A stretch of 22,878 nucleotides of DNA from a virus: the IMG/VR virus record IMGVR_UViG_3300037071_000701, positions 1-22,878 of that record; one strand, given 5' to 3'. Position numbers and translations under genes: made by a program. The notes under the pieces were generated by a model. It ran no database searches. It saw only the letters and a list, made by a program, of their open reading frames with translations, and was not told where the DNA came from. Of this stretch, positions 16,201 through 22,687 are shown piece by piece (positions within the stretch are counted from its first letter, which is position 1; every line of letters starts with the position of its first letter).

Positions 16201-19200
16201 GCACGCGAGCGCGTGTCGAAGATCGAGCGCAGCGCGAATCAGGCAAAGGCCGATTACGAGCGCATCCGCACCGACGAGGTAAACCGCGCCGAGAAGAAGG
16301 CGCGTACAAAGGCCGAGCGGGAGAACAAGCAGGCGGAAGTGAAGGCCGAGCGGGAGGTTGCTCGCACGAAGGCGGCGCTTACGAGGGCGCAGGAGTCGCT
16401 CAACAAACTGGACGCGGAGATTGCCGCGCGTCAGAAGCGCGGCCAGGACCCGCTCAAGCGGCAGCTTGACGCTCGTGAGGGGCGCGTGGACCGCCGCGAC
16501 GCAGCGCGTGACGCGAATCAGAAGGCGCTCCGTGAGCAGAAGAAGGTTCAGCGCGAAGCGAACGAGAAGGTCACGAAGGCCGCAGAGGAAGCTCGTCAGA
16601 AGGCGGCGGATAATCCCTCGCAGCGGGTTAAGACCGCAGAGCAGCTTGTCGGCTCAGAGGCCAAGCGCCTTGCCGCCGCTCGCAAGCTCCGTACTCGCGC
16701 GGAGCAGGCAGCCTACGCGCATCGCAACCGTGTCGTGCGGGAGGCGAAGGAGCAACTCAAAGAGGCAGAGAAGGCTGAACGCGCTCTCGCTAAGGAACAC
16801 GCGCGGACTACTGCGCGTGAGCGCGAGCTACGGGGCAAGGGCTCGCTTCACGAACGCACTTGGCGGGCTGACAGGATTGCCTACACCCGCAGCGTCGGCC
16901 CGGAGCGTCTGCGGCAGCGCCAGAAGGCTCTTGGTGGCAAGAACGCCGTAGAGCCCGGGTACATCCCCGACATCCCGCCTTTTAAGGGCGCGTTTGCCGA
17001 TCGAGCCGCCAATCGCGGCAAGAAGGGTGCGACGCCGAAGGCATCGACTGGATGGCGGGCGCGTGAGGGACTTCGCACGACGGAGAAGGAAGCTCTCATG
17101 GAGGTTTATTCACAGCAGATCAACGGCACCGCTCTGCTGCGGATAAATCGCCGGATGGCTGAGACTCTTGGGCTCTCGATCGTGGATGTGTTCGGGTCGA
17201 AGATCGAGCGGCTTATCGGACGTAACGGGATGCTGCGTCGGCCTTCGCGCAAGGAACTCGACGCGCTTGCACAGGAGATTGCCAACTTCCCCGAAGGTGA
17301 GTTCGTCGCCGTGAACGTGGGACGGTTTACGCAGGACTTCCGCAAGTATCTCTCGCAGGAACAGAGGGACGGCCATACCCCATCTGCTGCGGAACTCATG
17401 GAGAAGGTGCGGCAGCTTGAGGCCGAATCCGCAGTTCAGCGTCCGGCGAAGGACATGATTCAGGAGTGGTTCAATCAGATTGAGCAGAACCCCGCTGAGT
17501 GGCAGGACTTGGGGGAGTGGCGGTTTGTCCGCAAGAACGTCGCCGAACAGTCGGCTCCGAAGCCTCCCGGTCCTGTTGCCGGAACGCTGGCATGGTCGAA
17601 GGGGCTTGCCTCACGGATGATTCTCGGGCTCAACCCTCAGTGGCTCGGCTTTCAGGTTTACGCGAACGCGATGGTTCTTGGGCTCGGCAACCCGCGTGGG
17701 TTCCTTGCCACTGGATTTACCGGACGACTCGACCGCGCCAACCTCCCTCCTGCCGTCCGCGAGTCGTGGGAAATGACTCTTGGGCTCTCCCGGCATATGC
17801 CCGACTACGGCTATCAGGGCGCTCACGGCGCGCTCGGGTGGATGGCGCACAGGGCTGGCATGGAGCAGTCTCGGCTCTATCAGTCGGTGAAGGGGCGCTC
17901 GCTCCTGACCCCGATGTTCACACTGGACTACAAGAACAACCGTTTCTGGAAAAACATCTACCTGACGGACAAGGTTAAGCGCGAGGCGATCAAGGACATG
18001 GACGCACGCATGGCGAACATCAGCGTCATGCTCGATCGCATCAGCAGCAAGGTCACGGGCGGTAAGGTCACATCCGGCAAGCTCGATGAGTACCAGCGAC
18101 GGTTTAACGAGGTCGCCGCTGATCGTCCCCGGATGGAGCAGCTTGGCCGCGAGGTCGATCGCTGGATGGGTGACTACCTGCGGTTTACTTCAAACGAGCG
18201 CGCGTGGCTTGTGAACAACGTCATGTTCTACGGCTTCCTGCGGCACTCGCTGACGATTGCCCTGAGCGCCCTTCCGCGCTCCCCGATCAAGGCGAACATC
18301 CTCGCCAAGATGGGGCAGGTTGCGCTTGAGGATCAGAAGGAAATGCTGCGTCGGATGATGCGGCAGGCGATCCGCGATCAGGTTCAGCTTTGGTATCCGC
18401 GGGGCGAGACAGGCCGCAAGGAGTTCCGTTCAGAGGTCGATCACTACTACGACTCGATGGAGGCGGATGGTTTGTTTGACGACATCCCCCTCCCGATGCT
18501 CGGCGACTTCTACTTTGAAGGCCCGATCGACGTGCCGATTCTCGGTGAGATTGTCGGCGAGGGCATCCATCGGATTCAGACATCACGCGCGGCTGCGCTC
18601 GGCAACGTCCTCTTGGAGTCACGCTCGCCGTGGCAGTTGCTCAATGTGATTAACCCATTCGTCGTGACAACGCTGGAAGCAGCGATGGGTTACGACTTCT
18701 ACACCGGGCAGCAGATCAGGACTGACCCGAAGGGTGGCATCGACCCGGGATTTCGCACGCTTGGGGCGCAGGATGCGGCGCGGCACATGATGAGCGACAT
18801 CGCCAACCTTGTGCCGCCGATCCGCGGTTTGCTTACCGGCCTCTCCGACTACCCCTCGATGGAGCGCACAGATGGATTCATCCCCGGCCTCTTTCCTGAA
18901 GAACCAATGCAGTGGAAAGAGGACTGGCGCAAGAAGGTTCAAAGCGCCAACGTCCGGCGGTTCCAGAATATTCAGGGCTCGCCGCTCGATGAAGTGCTGA
19001 AGGTGACGGCTCCGTTTATCGCGCAGAAGCGTGATCCGATGTCGATTCTCGGTCCGCTGGTGAGCGCCGAGACACCGGAGGGCGAAAAAACGCCGCTTGA
19101 GGAGCTTGGCTCCAACCTTCGCAACTTCTCAAAGGACCGCTATGGGAAGGCGCACTCGTGGTCCCCTGACGACCGCTTTGGTGACGACACCGGATTGTTC

Positions 19201-20505
19201 GCTAAGGATGAGGGTCGCTTCGATGAGTCCTCGCCGAACTACCGGGACGGCGGCGGGGCGTTCGGGCAGCTTCAGTCGAAGTTGCCACCCGATCAGGCGA
19301 AGTCGAAGCAGAAGAAGATGGATGAGGCTCGGAAGAACCGTAAGGTCGTCGTGCCGGATTACGTTCCCGCCGAGTACCGAGACAATCTTGAGAAGGCGGA
19401 ACGCGATTACGGTGTTCCGGCCACTCTCCTCGCCGCACAGATTCAGCAGGAGTCCGGGTTTGACAAGGACGCGGGCTCGCGCGCTGGCGCACAGGGCATC
19501 AGTCAGTTCATGCCGGACACGGCTGCGGGTTTGGGTGTCGATCCGTGGGACCCCGATTCCGCAATCGACGGACAGGCCCGGATGATGAAGGGACTCCTCG
19601 ATCAGTTCGGCGGCAACGTGGAGCTTGCGCTGGCGGGCTACAACGCCGGGGCTGGTGCGGTGGAGGCTGCGGGTAATCAGATTCCCGACTTCCCTGAGAC
19701 ACAAAACTACGTCGCGTCGATCAAGGCCGCTGTCGGTGGCTCATTCGGTCGGACGGCTCCCGGGGCGGGTGCGACGCCGAAGAAGCACAAGGGCGCATAC
19801 GCCGGGTCGAAGGCGATCGTCCGCGAGTTGATCGGCAAGAAGGCCGCTCAGAACTACGACTGGAAGGACAAGGAGGATCGTGGTGATCCCGGCGGCACCC
19901 TCCATGACATCGGCACCGAGAACGGCTACGCGGCTGATCTGTCGGAGGACACGTCCGAGAAGATGGTGGACATCATCGCCAAGAAGCTCGGGCTCGATCC
20001 TGACGAAGTGAACTACGGCACGACCGGGCTTGAGTCGGGGATTACCTACAAGGGGTACGACATCGAGTTTCTGCCCTACACACACGGCTCCGGCCCGCAC
20101 ATCCACATCGGCGCTCAGTGGACGGGAGGCTCGCTCCCGGCAGGCACAACGCTCGGAGGCGGTATGTCGGCTACGAGTACCTCGGGCGGGGTAGCTGCCC
20201 CAACGGGCTCAACGTCCACGAGCGCGGCCCCTGCAACGCCTCAGACCACCCCTCGTCAGGGGCGCGGCGCTGCTAGGCGTGGTTCGCGCGTGAAGGCGCT
20301 TGAAGCGATCAAGGACCGGCGCGAGCCCGGGGGGACTAACGCCTTGCTCGGAGTACCATCAGTAAGGACAGACGAGCGCATCGACCCGATTGCGCTGGCA
20401 TCTGAACCGACTGGACAAGCGTTGGACCCGATCGCGGTAGGAGCCGAATACGCCTCACTGACACGCTCTGGCCTCCCACGGCTAAAGGTACGTCGGCGGC
20501 GCTAG
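13222..20505 (+). CDS. Giant internal virion protein with lytic transglycosylase and putative zinc peptidase domain
   Basis: At 2427 residues this is by far the largest product. A basic N terminus (NRRRRTG) leads into charged helices and hydrophobic segments near 254-275 and 439-455. Residues about 990-1210 are an almost uninterrupted Glu/Lys/Arg/Ala coiled coil. Residues about 1440-1870 include LGLNPQWLGFQVYANAMVLG and NNVMFYGFLRHSLTIALSALP, patterns I associate with huge phage ejection proteins. A soluble lytic transglycosylase (GH23-like) domain spans about 2054-2173, with catalytic Glu2077 in QQESGFD, GIS at 2092-2094, and AGYNAGAG at 2138-2145. A further domain (about 2215-2305) has GYAAD (2235-2239) and HIH (2293-2295), resembling zinc D,D-peptidase/M15-type motifs. 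The tail is low complexity and ends in RRRR. It probably is ejected to open a wall channel. Confidence 0.8.
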   Translation: MAYFEALFPSQNRRRRTGAGATQALRSSRGLPAASPSGGYGPAAPVTGTPAGPALPSAAAKAKAAAARKEQAKLVREYVTDREKQRLAEQHEERDAEKKAAGKEGVTEKWVDRKLDEARDRAKDTSKKIMRSAPVRRANREGLVVTRKGVDSVAKYVSVPRQQKVDTAVGEQIVSGINQQQAARIAKTETTTEQLNREAREQARSQKVRHPGGTVVDAILSGAGAFGEADPQHPRGNLRYLRPPTPQEAIEGVATTVPLAGPAAIVAGAERLAGTRAGGAIARGAAGVGADLRAAGRATEGLRGGYKAERRGGAARSVASVKGATRAVTPLKAQQAAAKAAETAGRVPLATPFGKALQAKPVRTGLKTTLAATALDETIESGAENVKNTLEDIGDIDPDDVKEAVETAVDVGKAVPGVLLHSGEALLGDADVREESLKGIVQAGIASIAFPFVLGKDIAQEGVGGGIEKAFDPIAEDISRRWTPALEGDWKAFEKQMAEPGGGGATFTLLEALGLGRAGSVGLSKGIRAPLRAVAKKGAGESIIPSGVSEGAASLLNRLETRPGRTVTSGEGGTLPKYASEGIIGRGVQAAMDAAAKRVSAHAEGKVGKPKGRGSRELHRESPDKTRPSDRGQWRDELRASREEVENLRAAVDNLHARGASPTRLRAAVRQLERAEQRRARMLRGERIPEGYDADLAMAEAERELALDEVGAAEAWGEKAGIQAATERLEFANAAVRELERGVRVDPGAVVPILKPARTRQAKSLASRIKAEETLSAERFTEELLGKGRDRYINETYGDAAIPHNARRGIRHFAQILSQSEWDAAVFMARTGMRDRAGLQGWFESRKRTLPESSPERQLIADVEKLLAKGEPAAKVIRGAEAFDRIGRALEERTPALDTTARGSGRMTEGEAARQSEFAEQTGRDEAFRDAERRGIEIEEAERAHLEAELGITPTAKSKARVQRAVAARKHAQAAAISADRRAERFAKPEVDYARERVSKIERSANQAKADYERIRTDEVNRAEKKARTKAERENKQAEVKAEREVARTKAALTRAQESLNKLDAEIAARQKRGQDPLKRQLDAREGRVDRRDAARDANQKALREQKKVQREANEKVTKAAEEARQKAADNPSQRVKTAEQLVGSEAKRLAAARKLRTRAEQAAYAHRNRVVREAKEQLKEAEKAERALAKEHARTTARERELRGKGSLHERTWRADRIAYTRSVGPERLRQRQKALGGKNAVEPGYIPDIPPFKGAFADRAANRGKKGATPKASTGWRAREGLRTTEKEALMEVYSQQINGTALLRINRRMAETLGLSIVDVFGSKIERLIGRNGMLRRPSRKELDALAQEIANFPEGEFVAVNVGRFTQDFRKYLSQEQRDGHTPSAAELMEKVRQLEAESAVQRPAKDMIQEWFNQIEQNPAEWQDLGEWRFVRKNVAEQSAPKPPGPVAGTLAWSKGLASRMILGLNPQWLGFQVYANAMVLGLGNPRGFLATGFTGRLDRANLPPAVRESWEMTLGLSRHMPDYGYQGAHGALGWMAHRAGMEQSRLYQSVKGRSLLTPMFTLDYKNNRFWKNIYLTDKVKREAIKDMDARMANISVMLDRISSKVTGGKVTSGKLDEYQRRFNEVAADRPRMEQLGREVDRWMGDYLRFTSNERAWLVNNVMFYGFLRHSLTIALSALPRSPIKANILAKMGQVALEDQKEMLRRMMRQAIRDQVQLWYPRGETGRKEFRSEVDHYYDSMEADGLFDDIPLPMLGDFYFEGPIDVPILGEIVGEGIHRIQTSRAAALGNVLLESRSPWQLLNVINPFVVTTLEAAMGYDFYTGQQIRTDPKGGIDPGFRTLGAQDAARHMMSDIANLVPPIRGLLTGLSDYPSMERTDGFIPGLFPEEPMQWKEDWRKKVQSANVRRFQNIQGSPLDEVLKVTAPFIAQKRDPMSILGPLVSAETPEGEKTPLEELGSNLRNFSKDRYGKAHSWSPDDRFGDDTGLFAKDEGRFDESSPNYRDGGGAFGQLQSKLPPDQAKSKQKKMDEARKNRKVVVPDYVPAEYRDNLEKAERDYGVPATLLAAQIQQESGFDKDAGSRAGAQGISQFMPDTAAGLGVDPWDPDSAIDGQARMMKGLLDQFGGNVELALAGYNAGAGAVEAAGNQIPDFPETQNYVASIKAAVGGSFGRTAPGAGATPKKHKGAYAGSKAIVRELIGKKAAQNYDWKDKEDRGDPGGTLHDIGTENGYAADLSEDTSEKMVDIIAKKLGLDPDEVNYGTTGLESGITYKGYDIEFLPYTHGSGPHIHIGAQWTGGSLPAGTTLGGGMSATSTSGGVAAPTGSTSTSAAPATPQTTPRQGRGAARRGSRVKALEAIKDRREPGGTNALLGVPSVRTDERIDPIALASEPTGQALDPIAVGAEYASLTRSGLPRLKVRRRR

Positions 20506-20514
20506 GGATTATGT

Positions 20515-20730
20515 GTGAGAGTGAACGGGAAAGCAGAATCCGCGTGGCGGTGGCTGTGCCGCGGTTTGGCCGTGGTGGGTTTTGTGTACCTCTTGGCGAC
20601 AGTCGGCTTCAACGCGCCGTGGGGAGCGTTCCTGCTCCTACTCGGATTGTTTTTCGGTCCAGAAATGGTTGCGGGGCAACTTCAGATCAACCGGAGGGCG
20701 AGGAACGGTGGGAGTAATGGTTCTAGCTGA
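20515..20730 (+). CDS. Small two-helix membrane protein (lysis cassette)
   Basis: From GTG 20515, preceded by AGGGA at 20504-20508, the product has 71 residues: a short basic N terminus, hydrophobic stretches at about 16-31 and 34-50 (with LLLLGLFFGP), and a polar basic tail ending NGGSNGSS. Two transmembrane segments are likely. An ATG at 20511 opens an alternative frame with Arg/Val/Cys-rich sequence that looks non-coding. The gene is ten bases after the giant protein gene and is followed by two other membrane proteins and an amidase, so a holin or other lysis role is plausible, though small membrane proteins of this kind often remain unassigned. Confidence 0.6.
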   Translation: MRVNGKAESAWRWLCRGLAVVGFVYLLATVGFNAPWGAFLLLLGLFFGPEMVAGQLQINRRARNGGSNGSS

Positions 20731-20869
20731 GAAACCGCCGCACCGCTCTCCTTACGAGAGTCGCGTGTTGCGCTCGCTGACCGGGATTAAGTTCATCCTC
20801 GTCTGTCTGCTGCTGATTGGCGCTGTCGCGTTTGTGCTGACTGCGCTTCAGCCGGGAGGCCCGTTCTAG
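20717..20869 (+). CDS. 50-residue single-pass membrane protein
   Basis: ATG 20717 begins a 50-residue protein with a cytoplasm-type basic N terminus (about 1-23) and a clean hydrophobic segment LVCLLLIGAVAFVLTAL (about 28-44) just before a short end. A GTG at 20708 would add three residues and is a possible start. It overlaps the end of the previous gene and its TAG overlaps the next GTG (20867-20871). It is too short for a family call; an antiholin or holin accessory is a possible role from position. Confidence 0.5.
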   Translation: MVLAEKPPHRSPYESRVLRSLTGIKFILVCLLLIGAVAFVLTALQPGGPF

Positions 20870-21309
20870 TGGTGCCGCATTTTGACGAGGATGGTGGGTT
20901 CGCGGAGTGGTGGCGCAGATGGGTCGGCTCGATCGCGTTTGCGCTGCTGATTGCGCTCGGCATCGTCGGGTTTACCAAGCTGGAAAACACGGACGACGAG
21001 ATTGCTGCCGCTGTCAAGGCCACCAACGACAACCTTGCAGCGATTGAGGCTGAACGTGCGAGCCGCGTCGAAGCTGTGACCAGCGTGATCCAACTGTTCT
21101 GCAACACGAACAACGAACAGGACACCATCCTCGCAGGGCTTATCAACGTGTCGCTTGCGGCATCTGAGGGGCGGGACCTTACTCCGCAGCAGGAGGAGGG
21201 GTTAGCCGTCTTTCAGGCCGCGGCTGACGATCTGAGGAAGGGATTACCCTGCGCAACGATCGTGGAGCGTTACCTTGACGGGAAGCCGATTCCGACGAAG
21301 GCCGAATAG
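20869..21309 (+). CDS. N-terminally anchored membrane protein with extracytoplasmic helical domain
   Basis: The 146-residue product starts at GTG 20869 (GGGAGG at 20854-20859; a second GTG at 20872). A short acidic/aromatic N terminus with EWWRRW precedes one transmembrane segment at about 20-36 (SIAFALLIALGIVGF), followed by a helical domain with a likely coiled-coil (40-70) and two cysteines at 78 and 128. This layout is compatible with a protein exposed on the outer face of the membrane and resembles an inner-membrane spanin-like layout, but no partner outer-membrane lipoprotein is present, and a Gram-positive host would not need one. It may regulate holin or endolysin action or sit in the wall. 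Its position just before the amidase supports a lysis role. Confidence 0.6.
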   Translation: MVPHFDEDGGFAEWWRRWVGSIAFALLIALGIVGFTKLENTDDEIAAAVKATNDNLAAIEAERASRVEAVTSVIQLFCNTNNEQDTILAGLINVSLAASEGRDLTPQQEEGLAVFQAAADDLRKGLPCATIVERYLDGKPIPTKAE

Positions 21310-21339
21310 TGCGTCCGAACGGCCACGGAGAATAAACCC

Positions 21340-22113
21340 ATGCCTAGTCTCAAGTATCTGAAGCACGAGCTTGCCCGCGAAAAGCAGGAACACGCGCGCA
21401 AGGAACGAGCCCTCACGCGCCTTCGCAACGTCAAGAAGTGGGCGCGAAAGGTGGGCCTCGATTACCTCGTCCGTCGCCTCGATAGCGCGATTGACGACAC
21501 CGCCGAGAAGAAGGCGGAATCGGCGGGCCGGATTAAGAAACTTGAGCGGCGCATCAAGAACTACGATCCGCCTGCTGGCGACGTTCCCCCGATGGTGGAC
21601 GGCGGCTGGCATCCCGGCGCACAGCGCACGCAGGTACAAAACGGGATCGGCGCGATGATGAATGTTCCAGCGAAGCTCGTATGGCATACCACGGAGGGCT
21701 CAAGCCTTCCCGCCTACTCGGGCTCACATCCGCACTTCACCCTGAACCCTCAGAGCGGTGCGCTGTATCAGCACATCAGCGTCAAGTCCGGGGCGATGGC
21801 GCTGCGGAACCTCTCGGGTGGGGCAGAGACAAACCGCGCCAACGCGATTCAGGTAGAGCTAATCGGCTTCGCCTCACAGACACAAAACTGGTCCGACGCG
21901 GCCTACGCGAATATCGCCGAGCTTGCTCGCTGGATCGAGAAGCACTGTGGAGTAGCGCGAGAGTGTCACGTCACCTTCCAGGGCTCGGGCGGACCGTTCC
22001 CCAAGCTCAGTGTGGAAGCGTGGTACGCCTACCGCGGCCATCTTGGGCATCAGGACGTTCCCGAACAGGATCATTGGGACCCGGGAGCCTTCAAGATCGG
22101 GCTGGTGATTTAG
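21340..22113 (+). CDS. N-acetylmuramoyl-L-alanine amidase endolysin with N-terminal coiled coil
   Basis: The 257-residue protein starts at ATG 21340 with GGAG nine bases upstream. Residues 1-75 form a Lys/Arg/Glu-rich coiled coil. Residues about 85-257 match the Amidase_2/PGRP fold: WHTTEG with zinc ligand His116, a HPHFTLNPQSGALYQH segment (130-145), ANAIQVELIGF with Glu173, and GHQDVPEQDHWDPG (236-249) with His237 as a second zinc ligand and Asp247 at the position of the third ligand (Cys in T7 lysozyme). His245 occupies the site of the catalytic Lys in T7 lysozyme. It would hydrolyse the bond between MurNAc and L-alanine of the wall. No separate C-terminal wall-binding domain is evident, so the coiled coil may serve oligomerisation or binding. 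It lacks a signal peptide, in keeping with holin-dependent release. Confidence 0.85.
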   Translation: MPSLKYLKHELAREKQEHARKERALTRLRNVKKWARKVGLDYLVRRLDSAIDDTAEKKAESAGRIKKLERRIKNYDPPAGDVPPMVDGGWHPGAQRTQVQNGIGAMMNVPAKLVWHTTEGSSLPAYSGSHPHFTLNPQSGALYQHISVKSGAMALRNLSGGAETNRANAIQVELIGFASQTQNWSDAAYANIAELARWIEKHCGVARECHVTFQGSGGPFPKLSVEAWYAYRGHLGHQDVPEQDHWDPGAFKIGLVI

Positions 22114-22220
22114 TGAAGCCGCACCAACCCACACGACTTGACGCTGTAATCGACTGGATATGCGTGACGGTTTATGACACCGTTGCGTGGGTAGAAAAAC
22201 GACTAAGGAGAACTGCATGA
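22113..22220 (+). CDS. Possible 35-residue lysis-cassette protein
   Basis: A GTG at 22113 overlaps the amidase TAG (TAGTG) and the frame ends with a TGA at 22218-22220 that overlaps the ATG of the next gene (ATGA at 22217-22220). The product has a Pro/His basic N terminus, a short hydrophobic stretch (AVIDWICVTVYDTVAWV, about 11-27) and an Arg/Lys-rich end. The precise double overlap is the main evidence. It could be a small membrane or amphipathic peptide, perhaps a holin regulator. Length is too short for a firm call. Confidence 0.45.
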   Translation: MKPHQPTRLDAVIDWICVTVYDTVAWVEKRLRRTA

Positions 22221-22405
22221 GTTTCCTCGATGACCTACCGCTTGGCACGCTGCTCACCATTGGTGGCGCGATCCTCGCGTTTGTCGCGTACCTCAACCAC
22301 GACCTGTCGGCGCTTGAGGCGCTCGGCGTGTTCGGTATCACGACCGTTGGCGCAGGCCAGATCGGTCAGGCCCGCGCACAGTCAGGGAAGGGCGTCCGGC
22401 GCTAG
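22217..22405 (+). CDS. Holin-like small membrane protein
   Basis: ATG 22217 is preceded by AAGGAG (22205-22210), an optimal site, so the upstream in-frame start is rejected. The 62-residue product has an N-terminal polar segment, a hydrophobic stretch (PLGTLLTIGGAILAFVAYL, about 8-26), a short polar gap NHDLS, a second hydrophobic stretch (ALEALGVFGITTVGAGQIG, about 32-50) and a basic tail ending GKGVRR. Two transmembrane segments and a charged tail match class II holin-like topology. It lies directly after the endolysin, the commonest place for a holin, and its stop is followed at once by the next ATG. Confidence 0.7.
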   Translation: MSFLDDLPLGTLLTIGGAILAFVAYLNHDLSALEALGVFGITTVGAGQIGQARAQSGKGVRR

Positions 22406-22534
22406 ATGAGCCTGGGCCTTCTCCTCATAATCCTCGGGATCGTCCTAGCGGTACTCGTTCACTACCTGCTAGGCATCCTGCTCATCGTGGTTGGGATTGT
22501 GCTGCTGTTCGTCCCGGCCACTCAGTTTCGCTGA
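22406..22534 (+). CDS. 42-residue double hydrophobic-segment protein
   Basis: ATG 22406 follows the holin-like stop (TAG 22403-22405) without a gap. The 42-residue product is almost entirely hydrophobic: SLGLLLIILGIVLAVLVHYL and then LGILLIVVGIVLLFVP, divided only by a His-Tyr, ending in PATQFR. It could form a membrane hairpin with little outside the bilayer. Its last 66 bases overlap the 3' part of a gene on the other strand. It is too short for a confident functional call; a second holin or an antiholin is the natural suggestion. Confidence 0.55.
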   Translation: MSLGLLLIILGIVLAVLVHYLLGILLIVVGIVLLFVPATQFR

Positions 22535-22687
22535 GGTTTTAGGGCGTAGGCGCTTCCGCCTCCCGCACAGCACACAAACCCGGCCCGTCTGCTGAACGTC
22601 ATACAGCGGCTCGCGCCAAACGTGGAAGTCCTTAGCCTGCTTGCGCTCGCACCCGCGATCGAGCCCGACGAACGGGCAACGGCTCAA
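22469..22687 (-). CDS. Small Cys-rich protein (zinc-ribbon-like), minus strand
   Basis: On the minus strand a TTG at 22687-22685 overlaps the HNH stop (TTGA) and begins a 72-residue product. It has CPFVGLDRGC near the N terminus (Cys4, Cys13), a KDFHVW segment, and VCVLCGRRKR (Cys38 and Cys41), a CXXC knuckle that could bind zinc with the earlier cysteines or His22. After residue 48 the sequence becomes polar and disordered. Its 3' part overlaps the + strand 42-residue gene by 66 bases. The start overlap and the cysteine pattern suggest a real gene, possibly a DNA-binding partner of the HNH gene. Confidence 0.55.
   Translation of the reverse strand: MSRCPFVGLDRGCERKQAKDFHVWREPLYDVQQTGRVCVLCGRRKRLRPKTSAKLSGRDEQQHNPNHDEQDA

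Noticed and set aside
16358-16951. 197-codon + strand frame within the coiled-coil region of the giant gene
   Set aside because: Arg/Ser-rich shadow of a coding sequence in another frame, without its own start signals.
13222-20505. Reading the giant protein as a siphovirus tape measure
   Set aside because: There is no tail tube gene or tail chaperone pair upstream, and adaptor, nozzle and fibre genes precede it, as in short-tailed phages.
20511-20717. 68-codon frame starting with ATG 20511
   Set aside because: It overlaps the 71-residue two-helix protein and gives an Arg/Val-rich sequence without a sensible pattern.
22548-22561. Small hairpin (AGGCG, CTTC loop, CGCCT) after the last + strand gene
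   Set aside because: Only five base pairs and no T-tract follows on the + strand; it also lies within the minus-strand gene, so a terminator is not supported.
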